In this document: one piece after another, positions 1-9,638 of the stretch
Layout: every line of letters begins with the position of its first letter
Numbering within the stretch: position 1 is the stretch's first letter
Source: JBHIYN01 sp041984235
GTDB taxonomy: Bacteria; Pseudomonadota; Gammaproteobacteria; Ga0077536
DNA length: 64,000 nt
Direction: 5' to 3'
NCBI GenBank assembly: GCA_041984235.1
Contig: JBHIYN010000007.1
Coordinates: forward strand, 1-64,000
Made by a program: the position numbers and the translations under genes
Notes under the pieces: generated by a model
What the model was told of the DNA's origin: nothing
What the model saw: only the letters and a program-made list of their open reading frames with translations
The model's database searches: none

Positions 1-170
1 CTGCGCTGCTCACCTACTGATGTAGGCTGCGCTGCTCGCTATCCGCGCGCCTTGCCAGCGACCTTGCTCGCTCGCTGCTGACAAGCCGGCAACCCCGTGG
101 GGCGGCGTTGCGCGGGGCGCTGCGCTGCTCACCTGCTGATGTAGGCTGCGCTGCTCGCTTTCCGCGCGCC
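1..170. repeat. Imperfect direct repeat, about 51 bp, two copies
   Basis: Bases 1-51 recur at 120-170 with two mismatches (a/g at 16 versus 135, a/t at 41 versus 160). Each copy contains the word gctgcgctgctc twice around a gatgtagg core. The 68 bases between the copies are GC-rich and contain the small palindrome ccccgtgggg. The block lies downstream of the acyl-CoA dehydrogenase stop and has no convincing gene. It looks like a dispersed intergenic repeat whose other copies would be outside the window. The left copy may continue beyond base 1. Confidence 0.7.
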
Positions 171-214
171 CTCGCGCAGCTCCTTTCGTGCAGGAGTTTC
201 CGGCCGCGGATGGA

Positions 215-1408
<1,194 letters not shown>

Positions 1409-1423
1409 CGGCGGTCTCCGGGT

Positions 1424-2959
1424 TCAGACGTCGAAATAGTTCATGCCTTCGGCATGGCGGACCGTGATCGCGGCGCCAACCGGGTCGGCTGCAAACAGCA
1501 GCTCCCGCGCCCGCTCTGACCCGGGCTCCATCACGGCGAGGAAACGGCGCTCGTCGGCGAGACGGCCGACCACGTAGCCGCCGCTCGGCGCGCCGCGCGC
1601 GTAAGACGCGGCGTAGGACTCGATGCGTGCCGCGCCCTCGGCACGTTCGGCGACGCTCACGCCGCCGGGCTCGCGCAGCAGCGCCTGCTCCGCGGCGCTG
1701 CTGCGTGGCTGCCAGGCGCCATCGAGCGCGCGGCTGTAGACCCCGACCGAGTGCTTGGACAGGTACCCCCCGTTGGCCGCGACCAGCGCATGCTCACCGA
1801 CGGTCCCACGCAGGCGGGCGACGACCTCGGCGATACCGTGCAGGCTGTAGTTGTTGCCGGGCCCGCCGAAGTAGGGCAGGCCGCCGGTCAGGGTCAGCGC
1901 GCGATCGCCCTCGGGGTCGATGCCCAGATGCTCACAGGCCGCGGTGACGGCAATCGGAAAGCAGCTGTACAGATCGATGTGCGCGATGTCGTCGACGGCC
2001 AGCCCGGCATCGTCGAGTGCGCGCGCCAGGGCGAGTCCCTGGGCATCGGAGGTCGCCAGCCGCGGGCGCTCGGTGACGAAGCGTTCGTCGACGTCGCTGT
2101 AGGCGCGCAGCACGACCCAGTGCGACTCGGGCACACCGAGCTCGCGCGCGAGGCCGACCGAGGTCATGACCACCGCGGCGCCCTGGTTGACCGCGTCCTG
2201 CGCCACCATCCACTTGGTATAGGGCTCGCACAGGGGAAAGTTCGCTGCCGACGGCGTGGCGATGAAGTCGGCGTCACGCGCCTCGGGGAACTGCGCGTAG
2301 GGGTTGTCCGCGGCGACCGCGGCGAACGGCGCGAACACGCGGCCGATGCGCGCGCGGTAAGCGTCCGCCGACAAGCCGAGCTCGGCGCGGCGCGCCTGCT
2401 CGAACAGGCAGTAGACCTGGATCGGAAACGTGATGCCGTGGCGCTGCTCGTAGTCGTTGGTCATGGGCTGGTCGGGCCACAGGTCCTCGAACTCGCCGTC
2501 GACCTCCTCGCGCCAGTCGAGCTCGATGCCGGCGCGACGCGCGTTGCGGATCGTGGCCAGCGCCTCGGCGCCGGTCAGCAGCGCGCTGCGCACCTCGCCG
2601 GCATGGATGGCCTCGGCCATCTGGTTGACCAGGCGCTGCGGCGTCTCACCGCCGACCTCGGCGTAGATCGCGCGACGCGGTGTGAGCTCCAGGCGGCGGG
2701 CGACCGACCCCGGCATGTTGTTCGAGCAGCCGAAGGGGTTCGGCCACATCACCTGGTCGCGCACCGAGTGCTCGAACAGGCGCGCGACCGCGAGCACGTC
2801 GACGGTCGCCGCGAGATCACCGCGGGCGCCGGCATCGGCGAGCGCGCGCCGCGCGGCCTCGGCCGCCATGTCGGCGGGCGACAGGCTGCGCCCGGGGGCG
2901 GGCGCGTCACGGTCGACGTACTGGCCGCATCCGATCAGTATCGGGGTGTTGTCGTGCAT
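1424..2959 (-). CDS. Thiolase-like acetyl-CoA acetyltransferase
   Basis: A 511-residue thiolase-superfamily protein. The opening MHDNTPILIGCGQYVDR, the central DLYSCFPIAVTAACEHLG and the later GGLPYFGGPGNNYSLHG block are typical of the long, about 500-residue thiolase-like proteins (TLP1/SCP-x related) that carry an extra C-terminal domain. The reading frame stays open upstream to 3070, but the MHDN start at 2959 matches family N-termini and leaves room for a promoter. It probably acts on acyl-CoA with the dehydrogenase that follows. Whether it cleaves 3-ketoacyl-CoA or has another acyl-transfer role cannot be settled from the sequence. Confidence 0.82.
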   Translation of the reverse strand: MHDNTPILIGCGQYVDRDAPAPGRSLSPADMAAEAARRALADAGARGDLAATVDVLAVARLFEHSVRDQVMWPNPFGCSNNMPGSVARRLELTPRRAIYAEVGGETPQRLVNQMAEAIHAGEVRSALLTGAEALATIRNARRAGIELDWREEVDGEFEDLWPDQPMTNDYEQRHGITFPIQVYCLFEQARRAELGLSADAYRARIGRVFAPFAAVAADNPYAQFPEARDADFIATPSAANFPLCEPYTKWMVAQDAVNQGAAVVMTSVGLARELGVPESHWVVLRAYSDVDERFVTERPRLATSDAQGLALARALDDAGLAVDDIAHIDLYSCFPIAVTAACEHLGIDPEGDRALTLTGGLPYFGGPGNNYSLHGIAEVVARLRGTVGEHALVAANGGYLSKHSVGVYSRALDGAWQPRSSAAEQALLREPGGVSVAERAEGAARIESYAASYARGAPSGGYVVGRLADERRFLAVMEPGSERARELLFAADPVGAAITVRHAEGMNYFDV

Positions 2960-3090
2960 GAGTCGATCCTGGAATGAAGCAGCGCGTGATGACGTGAAAA
3001 GCCCCGGTTCCCGGGCCGCGCGCGGCAAAATAGCATAGGATGCGCGGCAGGGCGGCGCCGGCGCCGCCACCGGCAGCGGGGGGAGCGCGC

Positions 3091-4599
3091 ATGCTGATCG
3101 CCGACGGCAACCGCACGGGCGCGGCTCCGCGCACGACGCCGCTGTGGGCCCTGTTCGTGCTGGTCTGCGTGGCCTGGTACCTGCCGTTCACGATCTCGGC
3201 CAGGCACGTCGGCTTCGTCGCCGACGACGCGCTGTACCTGATGATGGCGGACTGGTTCGCGCACGGCTGGCAGGACGACCCCGTGCTGCTCTACCTGCAG
3301 TCGGTCTCGCACCTGCCCCCGCTGTATTCGATCGTGCTCGCGCTGGCCGGAGGCGGCAGCACGCAGGTCGATATCGCCCACCTGGTGCAGACGCTGTGCC
3401 TGATCGTGGCGCTGCTGCTGCACGGGCGCCTGGCGGCCATCATCACCGGCAGCACGGTGGCCGGCTTTGCGGTCGCGGCGACGCTGGCGGTGATGCCGGC
3501 AACCCTGCTCTACAGCACCGAGATCTGGAGCGAGTTCCTGTTCCTGGTGCTGATCGGCGCGGCGCTGCTGGCGGCACTGGCCGCACGCCGCCAGCCGGCG
3601 TGGTGGCTGGCCTGCGGGCTGTGCATCGGGCTCGCCGCGGTCACCCGCGGTGCCGGCGTGGTCGCCGTGATTGCGCTGGCCGGGGTCACCGTGTTGCGCG
3701 CGCGGGCCTGGAGCGTGCCGGCAATGCTGCTGGCGCTGGCGCCGCTGCTGGCCGCCGAGCTGCTCGGCCTCGGCGGCGGCCGCGCCTATGTCGAGGTCTT
3801 CCGCGACCGCGTCGCCGGCGCGGGCTCGACGGCAGCCTACCTCGCCGCCAACGTGGACGCGATCACGAACGGATGGCTGGGGCTGTTCGGTGCGCGCGAT
3901 GGCGGCGGCGCACTGCTCATGCTGCCGGCGCCGCTCGCGCTGGTCACGCTCGTGCTGCGCGTGCGGCGTCTCGAGCTCGACGCGGTGTACGCCTGCGGCT
4001 ACCTGCTGCTGGTGCTCATCTGGCCGTTCCCGGACGTCATGGAACGCCTGCTGTATCCGCTCGCACCGCTGCTCCTCGTTTACGCCGCCGGCAGCTTCGA
4101 AGCCGCGCGCCGACACCTCGATCCGCGCTGGCGCGCGTGGCTGGTCGGCGTGCCGCTGGTCGCGCTGCTGTCGCTCTCCGGCTGGCACGGCGGCCAGCTG
4201 CTGTGGCACTACTACGAGCGCGTGCCGCCCGCCGAGCTCGCCGCATGGCGTGCCAGCCGCTACTGGCTGACCGCCGCGGACGAAGCCGCCGCGCTGGACG
4301 ACATCCGCATGCGTGCGGCCATCGTCGCGCTGCTGCGCGAAACCGCCAGCCACGTGCCGATCAAATCCTGCGTCTACAGCCACTACCCGCAGGCGGTGAT
4401 GTTTCATGCGCGGCGCATCGCCTGGCCGGCCGAGCACGGGGCCGCGCGCCCCGCGCAGCCGAACTGCCGTTACCAGGTCGTCCTGCATCGCGGCGCCGAG
4501 CGCGGCGGGCCGGAGCGGCTGTGGCCGAATGCCGAGATCGTGCATGCCACCGGTGCCGGGCGCGGCGTCGCCGCGCTGCTGGTGCACTACCCGGAGTGA
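3091..4599 (+). CDS. Multi-pass membrane protein, GT-C glycosyltransferase-like
   Basis: A 502-residue hydrophobic protein with about ten predicted membrane helices, the first starting near residue 15 (WALFVLVCVAWYLPF). An acidic pair in the first external loop (VADDALYLMMADWF) followed by a PPLYSIVLALAGGG block is the arrangement seen in PMT/ArnT-like GT-C enzymes that use lipid-linked sugars. The ATG at 3091 follows a purine-rich ggggggagc. An upstream in-frame start at 3040 has no ribosome site. It resembles the minus-strand gene at 5516-7126. The acceptor and donor are unknown. Confidence 0.6.
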   Translation: MLIADGNRTGAAPRTTPLWALFVLVCVAWYLPFTISARHVGFVADDALYLMMADWFAHGWQDDPVLLYLQSVSHLPPLYSIVLALAGGGSTQVDIAHLVQTLCLIVALLLHGRLAAIITGSTVAGFAVAATLAVMPATLLYSTEIWSEFLFLVLIGAALLAALAARRQPAWWLACGLCIGLAAVTRGAGVVAVIALAGVTVLRARAWSVPAMLLALAPLLAAELLGLGGGRAYVEVFRDRVAGAGSTAAYLAANVDAITNGWLGLFGARDGGGALLMLPAPLALVTLVLRVRRLELDAVYACGYLLLVLIWPFPDVMERLLYPLAPLLLVYAAGSFEAARRHLDPRWRAWLVGVPLVALLSLSGWHGGQLLWHYYERVPPAELAAWRASRYWLTAADEAAALDDIRMRAAIVALLRETASHVPIKSCVYSHYPQAVMFHARRIAWPAEHGAARPAQPNCRYQVVLHRGAERGGPERLWPNAEIVHATGAGRGVAALLVHYPE

Positions 4600-4609
4600 T
4601 ACCGTCAAC

Positions 4610-4714
4610 GGAAAAGGGGACATGCCACTTTTCCCGTCGAATCGACGACCGCAGCCGTAGATGATCCGCAGCAGCATTTTCAGCACCTTGGAAAAGTGGC
4701 ATGTCCCCTTTTCC
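4610..4714. repeat. Perfect 25-bp inverted repeat, REP/MITE-like element
   Basis: Bases 4610-4634 and 4690-4714 are exact reverse complements over 25 bp, separated by 55 bp. Each arm is itself nearly palindromic (ggaaaag ... cttttcc around a catg core). The interior contains a short cgtcgaatcgacg palindrome. The A+T content is clearly higher than that of the flanking genes. The element fills almost all of the gap between the GT-C-like gene and the cyclase gene, and its right arm ends 24 bp before the cyclase ATG. It could be a dispersed repeat mobilised by a RAYT or IS transposase, and its hairpin could also act in transcription termination. Confidence 0.8.
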
Positions 4715-4737
4715 GCCACCTGCCGGAGGACCCCGCC

Positions 4738-5514
4738 ATGACCCGCCAGCTGATCGACATCTCCATGCATCTCGAGAACGACGTCGTCTCCGATCCGCCC
4801 GGCTACGGGCCGCACATCGACTACGTCACCCACCGCGACTCGGCGAAGGACGTGGTGCAGTTCTTTCCGGGCCTCGGCGAGCAGGACCTGCCGGAGGGCG
4901 AAGGCTGGGCGATCGAGTGGATTCGGCTGATGACCCACAACGGCACCCATCTCGACGCGCCTTACCATTTCCATTCGACGATGAACCGCGGCGAGCGCGC
5001 GATCACCATCGACGAGGTTCCGCTGGACTGGTGCCTGCAGCCCGGGGTCAAGCTCGACTTCCGCCATTTCGAGGACGGCTATGTGGTCACCGCCGACGAC
5101 GTCGAGGCCGAGCTCGCACGCATCGGCCACGACCTGGCCCCGCTCGAGATCGTGGTCGTCAACACCCGTGCCGGCAGCCGCTACGGCCACGACGACTACG
5201 TCTCCGCCGGCTGCGGTATGGGCCGCGAGGCAACCCTCTACCTGCTCGAGCGCGGCGTGCGCCTGACCGGCACCGACGGCTGGAGCTGGGACGCACCCTT
5301 CGTCCACACCAGGAACCGGTATGCCGCCAGCGGCGATGCCGCCCTGATCTGGGAAGGACACAAGGCCGGCCGCGAGATCGGTTACTGCCACCTGGAGAAG
5401 CTGCACAACCTCGAAGCGCTGCCCGCCGACGGCTTCATGGTGAGCTGCTTCCCGGTCAAGATCCGCGGCGCCTCGGCGGGCTGGACGCGCGCCGTCGCCA
5501 TCCTCGACGCCTGA
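4738..5514 (+). CDS. Cyclase family protein (kynurenine formamidase-like metal hydrolase)
   Basis: A 258-residue member of the cyclase/KynB-like family of metal-dependent hydrolases. The metal-binding signature [12 protein letters not shown] is intact near residues 78-89, and the TRAGSRYG and TGTDGWSWD blocks match the family. Family members hydrolyse amides or lactones such as N-formylkynurenine. The start at 4738 is chosen because ggagga lies 9 bp upstream. The longer frame from 4696 begins inside the right arm of the inverted repeat. No kynurenine-pathway neighbour is present, so the substrate is open. Confidence 0.82.
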   Translation: MTRQLIDISMHLENDVVSDPPGYGPHIDYVTHRDSAKDVVQFFPGLGEQDLPEGEGWAIEWIRLMTHNGTHLDAPYHFHSTMNRGERAITIDEVPLDWCLQPGVKLDFRHFEDGYVVTADDVEAELARIGHDLAPLEIVVVNTRAGSRYGHDDYVSAGCGMGREATLYLLERGVRLTGTDGWSWDAPFVHTRNRYAASGDAALIWEGHKAGREIGYCHLEKLHNLEALPADGFMVSCFPVKIRGASAGWTRAVAILDA

Positions 5515-5515
5515 C

Positions 5516-7126
5516 CTAGCGTACCGGCGGGGATGAAGGCTCGCCGGACCGGCGCACGCGGCCGAGCATGGTCAGCACGGTGCCGGCCTGGGCACCGCGC
5601 TCCCACAGCTTGACCTCGATGACCTCGAGCCGGTCCTTGATGCGCTGGTAGGGATACATCGGCGGGTAGCCGTGCATGCCACCGTGGCGGGCGGCGACCA
5701 TGAAGACCCAGGGACAGTCGGCGAGCGCGCTTTCGAAGCGGCGATCGCTGACGGTCGCCGGCATCGGCCAGCGCGAACGCCGGTGACCGTAGAGCGGGAC
5801 GTGATGAGCCATGGTCGAGGACACGCAGGCGCCGGCCGGCAGATGCTCGTCGATCCCGGCCAGGCTCTCGATGATGTCGTCGCTGCGCTCCAGCGCGCGC
5901 AGCGCCGCCGGCGTGCGCTGCTGGTCGTGCCACTGCGGTGCGCGCGCGTAACGCGCGGCGGCGGGATCGGCGGCCGCCGCGATCGGCGCGAGCACGTTCC
6001 AGGCGCCGGGAGCGACGGCGGCCAGCGGCAGCACCGCGGCGGCGGTCGCTAGCAGGCCGCGCACCCGCGGCGTCCCACGGCTTACCCACAGTAGCGCGCC
6101 GCCGGCATAGCCGAGGTACAGCGGCAGCAGGATCAACAGAAAGCGCCGCAGGTGCTCGGGATAAGGCCACAGCAGGACGAGTGCCAGGTAGGCGCCGGCA
6201 AACAGCGCGTCGAGCTCGAGGCGACGCAGGCGGCGTAACCAGCCGGCCAGCGCCGGCAGCGCCAGGGCCAGCGCGGCCGCGCTAGCGTAAGGCCCGGCGT
6301 CGAGGCCGAACATCCCGCTCACGGCGCGTGGCAGGACCTGCAGGTTGGCGAACACGGTCTGTGTCAGCACGTCGATCGCGGTACCGATGCTGTCGTGGCG
6401 CAGCACGTCGGTATAGCGGGAAGGTGTCGCGAACAGGCTGCGCGCGCCGAACCAGGCAGCGGCCGGCGCGAGCAGGGCGAGCAGCGCATAGCGATCCAGC
6501 ACCCGGCGCCGCCACCCCCACAGCACGCCCGCGGCGATCCCTGCGACACCGGCAGTACGCACCAGCACGCTGCCGCCGAGCAGCCCGTTCAGCGTCCGCA
6601 CACGGGCCGCAGAGACCGCGGGCTGCGCCGCCAGCGCGAGCGCGGCATAGGTCAGCAGCAGGTAGGGCGACTCGCTCTGCAGCATCATGACGTGGGTCAG
6701 CCAGGCCGGCGACAAGGCCAGCGCTGCGCTCAGCGCGAGGGCATGCGCGCGATTGCCGGTGACGGCCCGCAGCCACGCGTGGATGGCGACGATGGCAGCC
6801 GCCGACAGCAGCGCGGTGACGCGGTAGCTGGCCGCGATCGCGTCACTGCCGCCGCCCAGCAGGCCGAGCAGCGCGGGATAGGCCGGCGGAAACGGGAACG
6901 CCTGGAACGGCCACGTCCCCAGCTCATGGGGCGCCGCGCGCCATGGTGAGAAGAGATCCGCCATCACCAGGTACACGGCACTGTCCGAGAGGCTGCCGGC
7001 GAGGTCCTCGCGCGCCGCGACCCAGAGGTAGAGCACCGCGCTTAGCGTGCCGACGCAGATCAGCTCGAACGCGGCCAGGCGGACGTCGCTGCGGGTGCAG
7101 GTGTGCGATGAGGGAGTAGCGGACAT
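5516..7126 (-). CDS. Multi-pass membrane protein, second GT-C-like paralogue
   Basis: A 536-residue membrane protein with about ten helices. It shares the pattern of the plus-strand protein at 3091-4599: a first-loop SDSAVYLVMADLF segment, then PPAYPALLGLLGGG, then helices and an RLELDALFAGAYLALVLLWP block matching RLELDAVYACGYLLLVLIWP in the other protein. The two are therefore probably divergent paralogues. The start at 7126 is chosen because the longer frame to 7210 has an arginine-rich, unlikely N-terminus. Its 3' end is one base from the cyclase gene stop. The function is inferred as glycosyl transfer, with low certainty. Confidence 0.6.
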   Translation of the reverse strand: MSATPSSHTCTRSDVRLAAFELICVGTLSAVLYLWVAAREDLAGSLSDSAVYLVMADLFSPWRAAPHELGTWPFQAFPFPPAYPALLGLLGGGSDAIAASYRVTALLSAAAIVAIHAWLRAVTGNRAHALALSAALALSPAWLTHVMMLQSESPYLLLTYAALALAAQPAVSAARVRTLNGLLGGSVLVRTAGVAGIAAGVLWGWRRRVLDRYALLALLAPAAAWFGARSLFATPSRYTDVLRHDSIGTAIDVLTQTVFANLQVLPRAVSGMFGLDAGPYASAAALALALPALAGWLRRLRRLELDALFAGAYLALVLLWPYPEHLRRFLLILLPLYLGYAGGALLWVSRGTPRVRGLLATAAAVLPLAAVAPGAWNVLAPIAAAADPAAARYARAPQWHDQQRTPAALRALERSDDIIESLAGIDEHLPAGACVSSTMAHHVPLYGHRRSRWPMPATVSDRRFESALADCPWVFMVAARHGGMHGYPPMYPYQRIKDRLEVIEVKLWERGAQAGTVLTMLGRVRRSGEPSSPPVR

Positions 7127-7215
7127 GTTGCAGCCGATGGTATCCGCGCCGCCGGTCAGGGTCGACGCGGGACGGCGAGCACGCATCCGCGGCGCCAAAT
7201 TGCGTAGCATGGGTC

Positions 7216-7629
7216 ATGGATTTCGGTTCCGATGTGCCACACGGCTTCGAGCTCGACGGCCGGCACTGGGCCTCGGCCGAGCATTACATGCAGGCGACGC
7301 AGTTCCCGCCCGGCGAGTATTTCGAGCGCGTCGCCGGCGCGCCCGACCCGGTCACCGCCGCGCAGCTCGGCAAGGCCTGGTTCCGACGTCGCCGCCGTGG
7401 CTGGCGCGCCAACCGGGTGACCTACATGACGCGCGCCATGTACACCAAGTGCCACGCCTGGCCGGAGGTGCGCGAGCGGCTGCTCGCGACCGGCGCGCGC
7501 CCGCTGCTCGACTGCACCGCGTGGGATCACTTCTGGGGCTGCGGCCGCGACGGCCGCGGGCACAACCACTTCGGCCGCCTGCTCGAGCGCATTCGCAGCA
7601 AGCTGCGAGAAGAGACTCCCCCGGACTGA
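7216..7629 (+). CDS. NADAR family protein (YbiA-like N-glycosidase)
   Basis: A 137-residue NADAR-fold protein. It carries ELDGRHWASAEHYMQATQF, including the conserved glutamate, and a C-terminal WDHFWGCGRDGRGHNHFGRL block, both diagnostic of the family. NADAR proteins cleave N-glycosidic bonds. Some act on riboflavin-pathway intermediates (YbiA/RibX) and some remove ADP-ribose from guanine in nucleic acids. The extreme N-terminal FSNF segment usual in the family is missing from this start and no clear ribosome site precedes it, so a non-ATG start upstream is possible. It is divergent from the membrane-protein gene at 5516-7126. Confidence 0.82.
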   Translation: MDFGSDVPHGFELDGRHWASAEHYMQATQFPPGEYFERVAGAPDPVTAAQLGKAWFRRRRRGWRANRVTYMTRAMYTKCHAWPEVRERLLATGARPLLDCTAWDHFWGCGRDGRGHNHFGRLLERIRSKLREETPPD

Positions 7630-7640
7630 GCAGCCGCGCC

Positions 7641-8546
7641 TCAGCCGGCGTCGAACACGACGCTGCCGTAACGCACCGCGGCGCCGCCGTCCGCGGTGTA
7701 GAGGTCGAACGGCACCACGCGTCCGGCCGCGGTCTCGCGCGCCGCGCCGACGGCGAGGCGCAGGGTCGACGGCAGCAGCACCATGGCGCGGAACTGGCCG
7801 CCGATGCGCCGCACGCGCTGCGGCTCGCCGGGCGCATGCAGGCGCAGCACCGCGGACACCGCCAGTGCCAGCGAGGCGCTGCCGTGGAGGATGAAATGCG
7901 GCAGTCCGGCGGCGCGCGCAACGGCCTCGTCGGTGTGCACCGGGTTCCAGATCCGCGCGCACTCGGTGTAGACGTGGGCGAAGTTGGCGGCCACCGGAAT
8001 GAGCTCCTCGTGCACCACGTTCACGGTATCGTCCGCCGCACGCGCCGGCGGCGGCGCGGTGACGTCGGGGTCCGGCGGCGCGCTCGGTGCCTTGTCCACC
8101 GACATCACCTCGACCTCGCGCAGGAGCTGCCCGTGGAAGGTGCGCGCAACCAGCGCGCCGTGCTGGTCGTGCGAGTCGAACACGGTGGTGACGAAAGCCC
8201 CCGCGCGCCAGCTTTCGATGGCGAGGATGGTGGCACGGGTGGTGAGCACGTCGCCGGGGCGCACCAGGCGCTCGACGTGGCAGTCGTGGGTGGCGTGCAC
8301 GGCGCGACGGAACTCGTCCATGCTGAGCCCGCGCTGGCGCAGCTGGTCACGCGAGGCCAGGGCGACCGGCCACTCCGGGCAGATGGCGAACAACGGGTGG
8401 GCGACCACGCCGCCGGCGCGCGTGGTGTCGAGGTAACAGGGCTCGACATCACCGAGCCCGGCACTGTAGGCCATGGTCCAGCGCGCATCGACCGCGTGCT
8501 CGAACGGCTCGCTGGCGAGCCCGATAGCGGCAGTGATCAGGGGCAT
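7641..8546 (-). CDS. MaoC/FAS1-type double-hotdog dehydratase
   Basis: A 301-residue protein of the MaoC/FAS1 dehydratase family, which hydrates or dehydrates enoyl- or beta-hydroxyacyl-CoA. The N-terminal half resembles the FAS1_DH domain (WTMAYSAGLGD). The C-terminal half has the hotdog active-site region RIWNPVHTDEAVARAAG, with the Asp/His-type motif, and ends in a beta-strand FRAMVLLP. The start at 8546 follows family N-termini and excludes a 29-residue upstream extension. It is convergent with the NADAR gene and divergent from the DUF2797 gene. It may serve acyl-CoA catabolism with the genes at 0.2-3 kb. Confidence 0.8.
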   Translation of the reverse strand: MPLITAAIGLASEPFEHAVDARWTMAYSAGLGDVEPCYLDTTRAGGVVAHPLFAICPEWPVALASRDQLRQRGLSMDEFRRAVHATHDCHVERLVRPGDVLTTRATILAIESWRAGAFVTTVFDSHDQHGALVARTFHGQLLREVEVMSVDKAPSAPPDPDVTAPPPARAADDTVNVVHEELIPVAANFAHVYTECARIWNPVHTDEAVARAAGLPHFILHGSASLALAVSAVLRLHAPGEPQRVRRIGGQFRAMVLLPSTLRLAVGAARETAAGRVVPFDLYTADGGAAVRYGSVVFDAG

Positions 8547-8727
8547 GGGACGTTCTCCCGGCGACGGCTGCAACGGCGGCCAGTCTAGCGAGGGCAAGAT
8601 CGTACCGGTAGCCGCAGCACGCATGGACCGCACCTTGCCGGGAATGAAATACTGGCGGCCTTAAGATCCGCGGAGCCGTCATGACCCCAGCCCCTTCAGC
8701 CCCCGCCCGCAACCGGCCGCTGCCCGC

Positions 8728-9546
8728 ATGCGCGGCACCCTGAGCAAGCTCGCCGGCCGCCTCGAGGACGGCGTGCGCTACGAGCTGGTGCTGGGCGAGG
8801 AGCGCCTCGACCTCAACGCCCGCATCGGCGGCCCGCTGACCCTGACCCATACCGGCCAGATCTTCTGCGACGCCTGCGGCCGGCGCACCGCCAAGAGCTA
8901 CGCCCAGGGACATTGCTTCCCGTGCATGAAGCGGCTCGCGCGCTGCGACATGTGCGTGCTCAAGCCGGAGACCTGTCACTTCGCCGCCGGCACCTGCCGC
9001 GAGCCCGACTGGGGCGAACGCCACTGCATGGTGCCGCACGTGGTCTACCTCGCCAACACCTCCGCGGCCAAGATCGGCATCACCCGCGCCAGCCAGGTGC
9101 CGACGCGCTGGATCGACCAGGGCGCGAGCCAGGCGCTGCCCATCGCCGAGGTCAGCACGCGGCACGTGGCCGGCCTCGTCGAGGTCGCCATCGCCCGCTC
9201 CATGGCCGACAAGACCAACTGGCGCGCCCTGCTCAGAGGGCCCGGCGAGCCGCTCGACCTGCGCTCGCTGGCGGCGCGCGCGCTGGCCTCCATCGACCGC
9301 GACCTGGAGACCATCCGCACGCTGCATGGCGCCGACGCGGTGCGCCCGGTCGAGGCCGAGCCGCTGAGCATCGACTACCCGGTCACGCGCTACCCGGAGC
9401 GCATCGGCTCGCACAATTTCGACAAGCAGCCCGAGGTCGGCGGCATCCTGGAAGGCATCAAGGGCCAGTACCTGATGTTCGACAGCGGCGTGATCAACGT
9501 GCGCAAGTTCACCGGTTACGAGATCGAGGTCGACGCGCCGGGCTGA
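8728..9546 (+). CDS. DUF2797 domain protein, cysteine-rich with GIY-like segment
   Basis: A 272-residue protein matching the DUF2797 family of unknown function. The N-terminal third has zinc-ribbon-like cysteine pairs (CDAC, CFPC, CDMC). The middle has [15 protein letters not shown] followed by RWIDQGA, a pattern reminiscent of GIY-YIG folds. The C-terminus has the conserved [19 protein letters not shown] block. It ends 92 bp before malate synthase G in the same direction, with a possible independent promoter between. Its biochemical role is not known. Confidence 0.85.
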   Translation: MRGTLSKLAGRLEDGVRYELVLGEERLDLNARIGGPLTLTHTGQIFCDACGRRTAKSYAQGHCFPCMKRLARCDMCVLKPETCHFAAGTCREPDWGERHCMVPHVVYLANTSAAKIGITRASQVPTRWIDQGASQALPIAEVSTRHVAGLVEVAIARSMADKTNWRALLRGPGEPLDLRSLAARALASIDRDLETIRTLHGADAVRPVEAEPLSIDYPVTRYPERIGSHNFDKQPEVGGILEGIKGQYLMFDSGVINVRKFTGYEIEVDAPG

Positions 9547-9577
9547 GCGCGGGCCTGCCGAGCGCCGGCGGCAGTAG

Positions 9578-9583
9578 TACAAT
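9578..9583 (+). promoter_or_regulatory. Candidate -10 element upstream of malate synthase G
   Basis: The hexamer tacaat lies 55 bp before the glcB ATG in the short intergenic region. It is followed by an unusual run of six t residues at 9589-9594. No convincing -35 box was found, so the call rests on the -10 match and position only. Confidence 0.35.
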
Positions 9584-9638
9584 CCGCGTTTTTTCCGGCG
9601 CCGAAAGCGGCGCGCCACAGACTACCGGGTACCACGAC

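Noticed and set aside
1751..2977. Plus-strand ORF of about 400 codons opposite the thiolase-like gene
   Set aside because: Same antisense artefact; no ribosome site or family signature.
2935..5406. 823-codon minus-strand ORF across the GT-C-like and cyclase genes
   Set aside because: It crosses two genes and the inverted repeat and is Gln/Arg/His-rich. The true genes have recognisable families.
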